Source of the DNA: an uncultured Prevotella sp.
Lineage (GTDB): Bacteria; Bacteroidota; Bacteroidia; Bacteroidales; Bacteroidaceae
Assembly (NCBI GenBank): GCA_947165435.1
Contig: CAMVAI010000028.1
Span: 1-38,322, forward strand
Direction of reading: 5' to 3'
DNA: 38,322 nucleotides
Part shown: positions 9,055-17,788 of the stretch, in pieces
How the letters are laid out: each line of letters starts with the position of its first letter
Position numbering within the stretch: the first letter of the stretch is position 1
Program-made: the position numbers and the translations under genes
The notes under the pieces: generated by a model
The model's database searches: none
The model's input: the letters and a program-made list of their open reading frames with translations, nothing else
What the model was told of the DNA's origin: nothing

Positions 9055-9124
9055 GCTAATTCTCTTATCTCTAAACACTAATCTCTTTTCTTAAATCGCT
9101 AATCTTTGTCTCTAAGTGCTAATC
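9055..9124. repeat. Four CTAAT-type repeats upstream of metA
   Basis: CTAAT recurs at 9056, 9079, 9099 and 9119, each followed by T/C-rich sequence ending in variants of TCTCTAA. On the metA strand this reads as degenerate 20-23-bp units, GATTAG-N-TTAGAGA. The spacing is close to two helical turns. It could be a regulatory array or a simple intergenic repeat. Confidence 0.7.
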
Positions 9125-9145
9125 ATTATCTCTGACCAAGTGCTC

Positions 9146-9901
9146 TCAACGGTTATCCATTACGGAAAAAACACATGCCGAAACATTGTCATAGCCACCG
9201 GCCTCGATGGCGGCTTCGCACAGCTTGTTAGCAGATGCCTGCCGGTTCAGCAATTCCTGGATGGCAGCGTCGGAAATCATATCGCTCAGTCCGTCGGAAC
9301 ATAACAGATAGGTGTCGCCGGGCAGAAAGTCGGCAGTAAACTCCTCCATGTCTATGTAAGAGTTCTTGCAACCCGCACCGATACAGTTGGTAATGACATT
9401 CGAGTGTTTCGCCTGCCCTGTCATCGTGTTCAGCGAGTGGTCAGTGGTCAGTTGAACCAGCTGCTTGTCGCGTAAGCGATAGAGACGACTGTCGCCGCAA
9501 TTCAGCCAGTAATACTTGCCTCCATAATAGACAACCCCCACCAGCGTGGTGCCCATTTCAGCCATCGAGGGATTCACATGCCCTTTCGATGCCATGACCT
9601 TGTTGATGGAGCTTAGCCATTCGACTATCATTTCATGAAAGTCGCCCGATGAGAGTACTGCCGGCAAGTCGCTGATGAAGAACTTCAGATTCGACAGTGC
9701 TTCCTCGCTGGCCACCTCGCCGGCATTATGGCCTCCCATACCGTCGGCTAAGGCTATGACGAAACGGTCCGTATTCTCTGTCATGAACTCCGTCTTGTAG
9801 GCCTCGCTGCGTATAAGTCGGTCATAGGCCAGTATCATGTCCTCGTTATTATCCCTTACACATCCTACACGGCTTGCCGCCGTTACAGTGATTCTACTCA
9901 T
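9146..9901 (-). CDS. PP2C family protein Ser/Thr phosphatase
   Basis: This 251-residue single-domain enzyme has the complete bacterial PP2C (Stp/PrpC type) metal-binding set: RDNNED (16-21), ADGMGGHNAGEVAS (52-65), GTTL (117-120), CGDSRLYRL (135-143), SDGLSD (202-207) and GGYDNVS (235-241). It should be a soluble Mn/Mg-dependent phosphatase for phospho-Ser/Thr. It is the last gene of the kinase operon, 54 bp after the FHA gene. By analogy with other kinase/PP2C pairs, it most likely reverses the action of the kinase encoded upstream. I saw no promoter box in the 54-bp gap. Confidence 0.95.
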   Translation of the reverse strand: MSRITVTAASRVGCVRDNNEDMILAYDRLIRSEAYKTEFMTENTDRFVIALADGMGGHNAGEVASEEALSNLKFFISDLPAVLSSGDFHEMIVEWLSSINKVMASKGHVNPSMAEMGTTLVGVVYYGGKYYWLNCGDSRLYRLRDKQLVQLTTDHSLNTMTGQAKHSNVITNCIGAGCKNSYIDMEEFTADFLPGDTYLLCSDGLSDMISDAAIQELLNRQASANKLCEAAIEAGGYDNVSACVFSVMDNR

Positions 9902-9955
9902 TTCTTTGTATTATATTATATATTGTGTTTTTTTAGTTCACAAACATCATGTCTG

Positions 9956-10540
9956 TCAGCTGATGCTCACCTGTAGGCTGATATTAGCAAGTGTCACGAT
10001 GTCACCGCTCTTGATAGACATGGGAACATCGGGCAAGACGTCACGCTGATTGAGCTTGGTGCCGTTAGAAGAGTGCTTATCAACAATACACCACCCTGTG
10101 TCAGGCTTATACAGCAGCTGTGCATGTACGCCAGAAACGAACATGTTGCCTTCGAAGAACTTCTGGTAAGGCCCTTGACGTCGCCCGATGACGGCACCAT
10201 TGATACCCTGCAGGCGGATGTCTAAAGAGGGATTGTAGAGTGTCAGTGACGGCAATCCCTTCGGCATCACCGACTGCTGCAGTGGCTCGCTGGCACGCAT
10301 CGACGAACCGAACGGCAGCACAGAGGCCGTCATCGGCATATCTGCCACAGAAGGCTGCTTGGGGGCATGCTGTTTCTCCAGATATTCGTCAGGACTAATC
10401 ATCAGGGCACCGCAATGTGTACAGCGGCGTCCCATTCCGACACGCCCACAGCTGCTACAATATACTAATGCCTGTCCGCATTGGTCGCAGTAATGGGAAT
10501 CGTCTTCTATATCTTCTTTACACTTCGGGCAAATTATCAT
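9956..10540 (-). CDS. Double zinc ribbon plus FHA domain protein
   Basis: The protein has 194 residues. Two zinc ribbons lie at the N-terminus (CxxC pairs at 4/7 with 18/21 and 28/31 with 40/43). A flexible linker covers about 48-95, and an FHA domain fills 98-194 with the phosphothreonine-binding residues in place: GRR at 119-121, SGVH at 136-139 and SSNGTKLN at 157-164. FHA domains read phosphothreonine, so this should be the reader for the kinase in the same operon. The ribbons may dock it to a partner. The start overlaps the stop of the AAA+ gene by 4 bp, pointing to coupled translation and a working complex with that ATPase. Confidence 0.95.
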   Translation of the reverse strand: MIICPKCKEDIEDDSHYCDQCGQALVYCSSCGRVGMGRRCTHCGALMISPDEYLEKQHAPKQPSVADMPMTASVLPFGSSMRASEPLQQSVMPKGLPSLTLYNPSLDIRLQGINGAVIGRRQGPYQKFFEGNMFVSGVHAQLLYKPDTGWCIVDKHSSNGTKLNQRDVLPDVPMSIKSGDIVTLANISLQVSIS

Positions 10541-13500
10541 ATCGTTTCTTTAATATCTTCTGGCATAATCAATTGATAAGTCTCCTGAGTCACCTCGCTG
10601 GGCGACATTTCGCTGACACGTACCGACAGTTGCTGAATGGTAGCATCGAGCATGTTGCGCATTTCTCGGGCATTGCCAAACGACTCGTTCTTGGTAACCA
10701 CCTTGCGGCAGATGAGGTCCATGAGTTTGAATTCGGCCTCGGACGACAGCTTGTAATTATCCTTGGCAGCCATTTTCTTGAAGATGGCCAGCAGCTCGTC
10801 TTCGTTGTAGTCGTCGATGTGCATCTTGTGGGTGAAACGGCTCGCAAGCCCCGGGTTGACGGCAAGGAATGTTTCCATCTCGTCCTTATATCCGGCGGCT
10901 ATCACCACAAATTTGCCACGATCGTCCTCCATGCGCTTCATCAGGGTGTCGATGGCTTCCTTACCATACTGGTCGTTCTCAGACGACAGCGTGTAGGCCT
11001 CGTCGATAAACAGAATGCCACCCATGGCCTTGTCGCACATGTTGTTGACAATCTTCGGTGTCTCACCCATGTACTTGCCCACCAGTGTGGCACGGCTGGC
11101 TTCGATGACCCGGCTCGTGGGAAGAATCTCCATCGCCTGTAATATCTCACCCATCTTACGGGCCACACTGGTTTTACCCGTACCGGGATTGCCGGTGAGG
11201 ATAAAGTTCATAGACAGTTGTTGCACCTTGCCAGCACCCATAGCCGCACGCTGTTTCATGAACATGCTCTGTACTGCCAGACGGCGAATCATATTCTTCA
11301 CCGAGCGCATACCGATGAACTCGTCCAGTTCGTTCAGCACCTCGTCGAGCGGACGGGCCTGTTCGCTCTGGGCCATCGGCAGGTCGGCAGACGTGATGCG
11401 ATACATGTCGTCTTCATTGAAGTCGGGATTACCCATCATGCTTACCAGACGTTGACTTTGCTTCTCGACTGCCTGATCGAAGATACGTCGCGCCTCACGG
11501 GCATTGCCGAAGTTCTTGTCGCGGCGTAGGTAGAGCTGTTCGAACTGGCGATGGATGGCTCCTTGCGTCTCCTCGTCAACAGTAAAGTTCTTTCCTTTGG
11601 CCAGATTGATAAATATCTGCGTCAGCTCGTCGGGAGTATAGTCCTCGAAATGGATGGTCTGCGTGAAACGGCTCTTCAGTCCCGGATTGGTATCGATGAA
11701 GTCGTGCATCTGGTCGGTATATCCCGCCACAATACAGATGAACTTGCCACGATCATCCTCCAGACGCTTCAGCAGCGTGTCGATGGCTTCGGCACCAAAC
11801 GAGTCTTGGTCGTTCGATTTCAGGGTGTATGCCTCGTCGATGAACAGCACACCACCCATTGCCGAGTCTATGAGCTGGTTGGTCTTGATGGCAGTCTGAC
11901 CCGAGTATCCTGCCACCAGCTTCGAACGGTCTGCTTCCACCAGCTGTCCGCGAGACAGGATGCCAAGTGTACGGAACACATCGGCCATGATGCGTGCGAC
12001 GGTTGTCTTGCCCGTACCGGGATTACCCGTAAAAACGTAGTGCTTGCCCTGGAATGTATTGGTTTCTCCACGGCGAATCTGCAGATTGAGGAAGGCTGCC
12101 AGGTTGGAAATCTCCTTCTTGACGGCAGCAAGGCCCACCATGCCGTTGAGCTTAGCCAGGCACTCGGTATAATCGACTGCCTTGGGAGCCTCGTAGGGTA
12201 TGTCGGCAGCCTCTATCGTCATCAGCACGTCGTTCGACAACTGTGAGATGTCACCCTTCTGCAGACGCTCGGCCTGCTTAGAGCAAATCTTGTCGAAGAG
12301 CTGGCGCATGGTGCGTCCGTTGGCAAAGTCTTTCTCGCGGGAGTTGTACAGCTCGGTAATCATCTTCCGCGTAAGCTCCTCGGCTGCTGCCGAGAACCGA
12401 TACTTCTTCTGCTTGGCAAACACACCCATGATCTGATAGAGCTGGTCGGGGGTGTAGTCGTCGATATTGAGGAAGTAGCTGAAGCGGCTTCTGAAGCCGA
12501 CATTGATGCGGAAGAGGTTTTCCATCTCTGTGCGGTAGCCTGCGGCAATAACCACAAACTTGCCCCGGTCGTCTTCCATGCGTTTCATCAGCTGTTCCAG
12601 AGCCTGCGCACCTTGGTTGTCGCGCTCTCCGCTCTGACTTAGTGGAGCCAGTGTGTAAGCCTCATCGACAAACAAGATGCCGCCCATGGCCTTGTCGCAG
12701 AGACGGTCCACCACCTTGGGTGTCTCGCCCTGATAGGGGCTGACCATCTTTGAACGGTCCACCTCCACGACATGTCCGCTGTCCAGATACCCGATGGATT
12801 CGAGTATTTCGCCAAGCTTGCGGGCAATCGTGGTCTTACCGGTACCCGGATTACCCGTCAGCACTATGTGTATGCCTGCCTTCTGCTGTTCGCCCAGTCC
12901 GCGTTCAGCACGCTGCACGCTGTTCTGCACCGAGTATGCGATTTCGCGTACAGCCTTCTTCACCTCGTCCATACCGATGTACTGGTCAAGATCGCTGAGA
13001 ATATCATCGAGCGAACGCTCCTCAGGCACATAGCCTCTGATGTCTTGCTCTTCTATCATCACAGCGTCTGCACCGCGACTGATGAAAGATGTGAAAATGT
13101 CCTCGGCAGTCTTGATGGCCACATGACCGAAGCCGAACGTCTCGTCCTTTACTTTCACCTGATATTGGAAGAAACGCTGCAGCTTTCGCTCTGCGGCCTC
13201 CGAATAGGCTGAGATGCCATATTTCGTGCGCAGTTCCAGCTTGCAGATGTCACACAGTTCCTGATAGCCCGGTGTGGGTAGCCGGAAGGTGTACTTGAAA
13301 CGGTTCTGCGCAGCGGGGTTGGCTGTCAGGAAATCGTCAAGGCCCTTTGGCAGACCGGCCATGATGACGATGGGGTTCTCGTCCCATTTGTCCATCTCGA
13401 CGAACAACTTGTCCAGCGGGTTCACCTGATTGGAATAGCGGTCTGGCAGCAGCTTCTGCACGTTATCGAAGAAAAGAATGCCGTCCTTGGCCTTCTTCAC

Positions 13501-13854
13501 GTTATCGTCCCACTTCTCGACAAAGCGCTGGTAGTCCACGGCATCCACCATGGTTAGCTTGGGCTTCTCTATAATCTTGTTCTGATAGAAATAATCACGA
13601 ATCACCTCTGCAAGAGCCGTCTTGCCGGTTCCCGTCTCGCCAATGATAATGGCATTCACGCTGAGGCGCACCTTCATGATGTCCTTACGCGAGTAAAGAT
13701 AGGTGTACGTATCCACAACGGTCTTCAGCTGCTGTTTCACCTCGTCCAGACCTATCATGCGGTCTAACACGTTCTGCGAAACAAGCGGCTGTCCGCACCA
13801 TTTGCAGAATTTCGCTTTCGAGCGGTTTTCTTTATGACAATGCTCACATAACAT
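10537..13854 (-). CDS. Zinc-ribbon protein with four CbxX/CfqX-type AAA+ modules
   Basis: The protein has 1105 residues. One zinc ribbon (C3, C6, C17, C20) leads into four AAA+ modules at about 30-280, 285-555, 560-825 and 835-1100. Walker A motifs lie at 72-79 (GETGTGKT), 334-341, 610-617 and 888-895 (each GNPGTGKT). Walker B reads LFVDEA or LFIDEA in modules 2-4 (near 394, 670 and 948), but module 1 has ILFFDNV, with Asn for the catalytic Glu. Modules 2-4 belong to the CbxX/CfqX/SpoVK group, relatives of the rubisco activase CbbX and of EccA of type VII secretion. Such ATPases remodel protein partners. One chain with four modules is unusual, since the common forms have one or two. It lies 2 bp behind the kinase gene. 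Confidence 0.93.
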   Translation of the reverse strand: MLCEHCHKENRSKAKFCKWCGQPLVSQNVLDRMIGLDEVKQQLKTVVDTYTYLYSRKDIMKVRLSVNAIIIGETGTGKTALAEVIRDYFYQNKIIEKPKLTMVDAVDYQRFVEKWDDNVKKAKDGILFFDNVQKLLPDRYSNQVNPLDKLFVEMDKWDENPIVIMAGLPKGLDDFLTANPAAQNRFKYTFRLPTPGYQELCDICKLELRTKYGISAYSEAAERKLQRFFQYQVKVKDETFGFGHVAIKTAEDIFTSFISRGADAVMIEEQDIRGYVPEERSLDDILSDLDQYIGMDEVKKAVREIAYSVQNSVQRAERGLGEQQKAGIHIVLTGNPGTGKTTIARKLGEILESIGYLDSGHVVEVDRSKMVSPYQGETPKVVDRLCDKAMGGILFVDEAYTLAPLSQSGERDNQGAQALEQLMKRMEDDRGKFVVIAAGYRTEMENLFRINVGFRSRFSYFLNIDDYTPDQLYQIMGVFAKQKKYRFSAAAEELTRKMITELYNSREKDFANGRTMRQLFDKICSKQAERLQKGDISQLSNDVLMTIEAADIPYEAPKAVDYTECLAKLNGMVGLAAVKKEISNLAAFLNLQIRRGETNTFQGKHYVFTGNPGTGKTTVARIMADVFRTLGILSRGQLVEADRSKLVAGYSGQTAIKTNQLIDSAMGGVLFIDEAYTLKSNDQDSFGAEAIDTLLKRLEDDRGKFICIVAGYTDQMHDFIDTNPGLKSRFTQTIHFEDYTPDELTQIFINLAKGKNFTVDEETQGAIHRQFEQLYLRRDKNFGNAREARRIFDQAVEKQSQRLVSMMGNPDFNEDDMYRITSADLPMAQSEQARPLDEVLNELDEFIGMRSVKNMIRRLAVQSMFMKQRAAMGAGKVQQLSMNFILTGNPGTGKTSVARKMGEILQAMEILPTSRVIEASRATLVGKYMGETPKIVNNMCDKAMGGILFIDEAYTLSSENDQYGKEAIDTLMKRMEDDRGKFVVIAAGYKDEMETFLAVNPGLASRFTHKMHIDDYNEDELLAIFKKMAAKDNYKLSSEAEFKLMDLICRKVVTKNESFGNAREMRNMLDATIQQLSVRVSEMSPSEVTQETYQLIMPEDIKETI

Positions 13855-13856
13855 AC

Positions 13857-16820
13857 TTATTCCACATCCTTTTGTAACTGTTTAACAACGCTGGACGGAC
13901 TCATATGAACCTTGCCGAAGTCCGGGTTCTTGAAGTTGAGCAAACCGGGACTGAAGAGCACCATCTCCAGCACAAGCAGCCCCACCATGATGCTCCACAA
14001 GATATAGTGCATCACCGATTCGCCGCTGATGGACCGTACCTGGTTCGTCACGTCGTCAAGCATGCCGAACTTAGAGCCTTTGAACTTGACGGCTTTCTGT
14101 CTGAAGGTATAATAGAGCGGTTCCAGAAGTGTCGATTTGATGTCGTCGTCCATCACTTCGTTAATCAGCTGGTTGTCACTCTTCGTGTCGCCACGGAAGT
14201 CGGTGAGATGACATACCAACATATATAATAAGGTGAGACCAATAATGACATAGACGAACATCGAGGGATGATTGGCCAATGTGTAGCGCAGCGATAGTAC
14301 CGGAATCCATGCTGACAAGGCTCCTGCGAGTCCCCACAGACAGGAGAACACAAAACCATAGCCCCGGAAGAAAGCCCTTAGTCCGACGATGACTGCCGTC
14401 ATGCCTCCTACAGGAACTCCTATGGTGAAGGCGTGATGCTCCAGCACGTATGTTGGATTGGAGATGCCGAAGAGCACCAGCAAGACTATCCATGCCGCAC
14501 AGAGGCTATAGAACGTGATACGCCACTGGTATTCCTTGGCCTTGGCACGACGATAGCCCCTGCGCACCTCCTGATACTTCTGGGCTGTCTCGCGCTTGGC
14601 ATTGCCATAGCGTTTGAAGTAAAGTTGGTTCTGGTCTATCTCGCCCAAATTCATAATCCACTCCTCCAATTTCCGCTCGTAACTGTATGTCTCGCTGAAG
14701 TCCTGGTTCGGGTCTTCATGATAGAATACCGACATCCATTGTGCCAGCGACCCACGCTTCATGGCAGCAAGCAGCAGCGGGCGGTTGGCCTCCCTGTCGA
14801 AATTGACACCGTCGGTCAGCGTCGTACCGTCTTCCAGAACATAGACCGGGGTGACACCCAGAATCCGGCAGAAGCGATAGGCTGCCGTACGCAGGTCGTA
14901 GGCTCCCAAGCGCTCGCGGTTCTCCTCACTCTTCAGGTCGAAGCAGGCACGCGCCTGGTTAATCTGTTCAAACCACCCGTGCAACTGTGCAAAGTAGAAA
15001 AAGCGTCCGTCAGGGTTCATATAGTCCTGCATCTGTTCGGCAAACTCCTGGTCGTTCAGCGACTGCCACTTCTTCAACTCCTCGCGATACACCTCGCCAA
15101 CCTTCTGTGGTGTGTCAGAGTGCCGCAAATCGTAGGCCGCATCGCGATCGATGTTGTAGAGAACCTTATAGCCCAGCGACCTGGAGGGCTTCTGCCCGTT
15201 GGTCATGATGCGCAACGCCTCGCAGGCCATCTTGTCCTCATGGCTGTACATCCACGACAAGAGCCTGCCGTCGCACAGACTGTTCCAGTCATCTTCGGTC
15301 AATTCCTCGTAGCCAAAGGCATGCACGATGTCTGCAAGTGTCGATGACTGGTATTTTGCCAGAAACGGTATCTCGGGGTCTATCTCGAAAGCCGTCCGCA
15401 ACAGTGCCAGGCGGTTTTCTATCTTGTTTTCGCCGCTGAAGTAACTGCGCAGCCTGTCCACGTCCGCCTTCGAGTGTGACTCTAAATACAGGAACAGCGT
15501 GTCGTTAGGATTGGCCAGTGCCATGGCATACTCATCCTGATAGCTGAGTACGGAGATGGCGATGCTGTGAATGTCGTCGCACACGTTGCCCCGAAGGTCG
15601 CGGTAGGGGTAAGTAGGCTCCATGACATATACCGACGACATCAGGCCGGCTTTCTGGTCAACGGGATACTTGTTCACCACGATATCTTTCAGTGCCGAAC
15701 TCAGCTTTACATTGCCGCATTGTTCTAGCCATCCAGCTATACGTCCGTTGTACAGATAGCTGATAGCCAAACGCTCGTTTTCCAGCAGCATGGGAATGAG
15801 TTCATGTACGTTGTCTGCCACGAGGTTCCGTTCCGGGTCAACCACAAAACTGCGATATTTCAAGATAGGCGACGAGATGTCCACATCGACATCCTCGCCC
15901 AGGAACCACCGCTCCACCTCTTCATAGCCCCATCGGCTCTGTGGATTGACGGCTGTCAGTCCCTGTATAATCATCTTCACACGATCCGGCAGCTCGTTGA
16001 TGCGCGGCAGGCGACCCTCATTCTTCTTACGCATCATCACACGTTCGTTCTGGCTCAGCGGATTCTCGCCTAACCAGAGCGTCATCAGCGTGATGCCCAG
16101 AGAGTAGAAATCTACTGCCGGGGTGATTTCCACCTCGCCGTCAATCACGTCGTTATACATCTCCGGAGCCGCATAGACCGGCGTCCGAGCCTGCGTGGTA
16201 CGGTGTAAGCGTCCTTCGCCCTCCATCACACTGGATATGCCGAAGTCTCCCAATACCAACTGCTTATGGTCTTCGTCGCGGAAAAAGTAATTGCTCGGCT
16301 TGATGTCCTTGTGAATGATATTGTTATTATGACAGTATGCCAAGGCGGCAGCACCCTGAAGGGCAATGCGCCGGAACTGGTTGAAATTGTCGTCCAAGTC
16401 GTAATCGGCCAGCGTGCCCCCCCTCAGGTATTCCATCAACTCGTAGTCGCGGTTCTTGCCGTCCACGTATGTCTTGCCGTAGTCGGTCACCTTCACCACC
16501 ATTTCCATGTTGAAGTTCTGTATGATGCGCATCAGCGTCTTCTTGATGGTGAAATTGGGGTAGTACACCTTCAGCACGCACTGCCCTTCGTCGCCCTCCA
16601 CCAGAAAGACCTGAGCCTCGCCGGAATTGTCGCTGAGGCACTTGATGCCTCTATACGGCCTACCCTTCAAGATAAAGTCGGCTACGCTGCTACTCGCTGC
16701 TAAGCCGGAACTGTCGGGGCGTACAGTAACCTCTGTCGAGGGAGCTGCCTTGGCCTGCGGGGCATCAACCCTTACCGTCTTACCTGTGTCTGCCACTTGG
16801 GGCTTGATGGTTTGGTCCAT
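13857..16820 (-). CDS. Membrane-anchored Ser/Thr protein kinase
   Basis: The protein has 987 residues. A Hanks-type kinase domain lies at about 55-310: Lys84 (CVLKVYY), catalytic HKDIKPSN (170-177), GDFGIS (191-196) and AAPE (217-220). HKD replaces HRD, and the glycine loop is reduced to SDNSGEAQVFLV. A region of about 450 residues with no domain I can name follows. About five membrane helices (near 767-787, 796-816, 820-846, 852-873 and 936-957) close the protein, with a long soluble stretch (874-935) between the last two. The kinase domain should be cytosolic. Its spacing is 5 bp to the zinc-ribbon gene and 2 bp to the AAA+ gene. Likely substrates are its operon partners, although no target can be read from sequence. 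Confidence 0.94.
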   Translation of the reverse strand: MDQTIKPQVADTGKTVRVDAPQAKAAPSTEVTVRPDSSGLAASSSVADFILKGRPYRGIKCLSDNSGEAQVFLVEGDEGQCVLKVYYPNFTIKKTLMRIIQNFNMEMVVKVTDYGKTYVDGKNRDYELMEYLRGGTLADYDLDDNFNQFRRIALQGAAALAYCHNNNIIHKDIKPSNYFFRDEDHKQLVLGDFGISSVMEGEGRLHRTTQARTPVYAAPEMYNDVIDGEVEITPAVDFYSLGITLMTLWLGENPLSQNERVMMRKKNEGRLPRINELPDRVKMIIQGLTAVNPQSRWGYEEVERWFLGEDVDVDISSPILKYRSFVVDPERNLVADNVHELIPMLLENERLAISYLYNGRIAGWLEQCGNVKLSSALKDIVVNKYPVDQKAGLMSSVYVMEPTYPYRDLRGNVCDDIHSIAISVLSYQDEYAMALANPNDTLFLYLESHSKADVDRLRSYFSGENKIENRLALLRTAFEIDPEIPFLAKYQSSTLADIVHAFGYEELTEDDWNSLCDGRLLSWMYSHEDKMACEALRIMTNGQKPSRSLGYKVLYNIDRDAAYDLRHSDTPQKVGEVYREELKKWQSLNDQEFAEQMQDYMNPDGRFFYFAQLHGWFEQINQARACFDLKSEENRERLGAYDLRTAAYRFCRILGVTPVYVLEDGTTLTDGVNFDREANRPLLLAAMKRGSLAQWMSVFYHEDPNQDFSETYSYERKLEEWIMNLGEIDQNQLYFKRYGNAKRETAQKYQEVRRGYRRAKAKEYQWRITFYSLCAAWIVLLVLFGISNPTYVLEHHAFTIGVPVGGMTAVIVGLRAFFRGYGFVFSCLWGLAGALSAWIPVLSLRYTLANHPSMFVYVIIGLTLLYMLVCHLTDFRGDTKSDNQLINEVMDDDIKSTLLEPLYYTFRQKAVKFKGSKFGMLDDVTNQVRSISGESVMHYILWSIMVGLLVLEMVLFSPGLLNFKNPDFGKVHMSPSSVVKQLQKDVE

Positions 16821-16825
16821 AATGT

Positions 16826-17761
16826 CTATTTGTCGTCTTTTATTTCTGCAGAATTATTCTTTCCTAAAACAATCCACTTGCCTCCCAGATGTGGCTTGGC
16901 GCACCCGCAGGGACTGCTGTGCATGGCGTGCTTGAAGTTGCACACCCATGCCAGACGTACCCCGGCTGGCTTGCTGGCCATGGCAAAGTTGCGGGCCTTT
17001 ACCGGCGACGGCATAGGGGGTACTGCCAATTTGTCGAGGATGGCCGACAGCATTTTCAGCTTGATGGCCTTCTGTTCGTCCAGCTCCTCCTTGGTCATGC
17101 GCTTCGACTCGATTTTCGGGATGACGGGATATTCCACGCCCTCGTCCTTGGCCAGCAGTGTCAGCACGCGCTCGCGGAGCTTCGAATTCATCTGTTCCTT
17201 GACGATGTCACGTTCCGAGTTATAGGGCAGTGCATTCTCCAGCTTGGAGAAGTCTTGTACGATTTCCAGAAGTTCCTGGTATTCGGGATTCTTGTGCAGC
17301 TCTTTCACCATCATCTTGGCTTCCTCCGTCAGCGCCGTGCCGCATTGCTTGCAGAAGGCGAAGTCGTTCAGCGTATGGCATGTAGGGCATACCAGTCCGC
17401 CTCGCGGGCTGCCGCACTCCGGGCAGTAGGCTTCATTGCCCGAGAGGTGAGCACCGCAATAGGAGCACACGTCCTTCTTGATATAGTGATGGCATGTCTC
17501 GCAAAAGTCAGCATCCACATCTACCTCTGCACCGCAGTAGGGGCATGTAGCCTGGCTGATGGGCTGTCCGCATTGTGCGCAGAACATGGCCTCCGGGTCA
17601 TTGACCGCTCCGCAGTATGGGCATTTCTTGCCTGCTGCCTGGCTATAGGCTACCTGTGGCTGCTGCTGTTGCTGGTAGTTGTCGCGTGCTTTCTCTAATG
17701 TCTTTTGCGGACGTACCGTTCGCTGTGTTGTCTCTCCAAATGAGGTAAAATCACTGTTCAT
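16826..17761 (-). CDS. Four-zinc-ribbon protein of the kinase operon
   Basis: This 311-residue protein begins with a Thr-containing, Gln-rich tail (about 1-45; TSFGETTQRT could hold phosphosites). Four zinc ribbons follow, with CxxC pairs at 47/50 and 61/64, 73/76 and 87/90, 99/102 and 113/116, and 125/128 and 137/140. A helical segment lies at 145-245, and the C-terminal part contains another Cys/His group (C274, H278, H281, C285, C287). It has no signal peptide or membrane helix. I do not recognise a named function. As the first gene behind the operon promoter it may be an adaptor or scaffold, and its N-terminal threonines could be docking sites for the FHA protein. That is inference from context only. 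Confidence 0.9.
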   Translation of the reverse strand: MNSDFTSFGETTQRTVRPQKTLEKARDNYQQQQQPQVAYSQAAGKKCPYCGAVNDPEAMFCAQCGQPISQATCPYCGAEVDVDADFCETCHHYIKKDVCSYCGAHLSGNEAYCPECGSPRGGLVCPTCHTLNDFAFCKQCGTALTEEAKMMVKELHKNPEYQELLEIVQDFSKLENALPYNSERDIVKEQMNSKLRERVLTLLAKDEGVEYPVIPKIESKRMTKEELDEQKAIKLKMLSAILDKLAVPPMPSPVKARNFAMASKPAGVRLAWVCNFKHAMHSSPCGCAKPHLGGKWIVLGKNNSAEIKDDK

Positions 17762-17788
17762 TTTTCAGTAGGTTGTAATAGACAGTTG

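Noticed and set aside
9051..9145. SAM riboswitch or CRISPR-like array before metA
   Set aside because: The repeats are only 20-23 bp apart without unique spacers, and no riboswitch helix pattern could be recognised.
9146..17761. Assignment of the kinase operon to a type VI or type VII secretion system
   Set aside because: No Hcp, VgrG, TssB/C, WXG100 or EssC/EccC-like gene is present in the window; similarity of single components is not enough.
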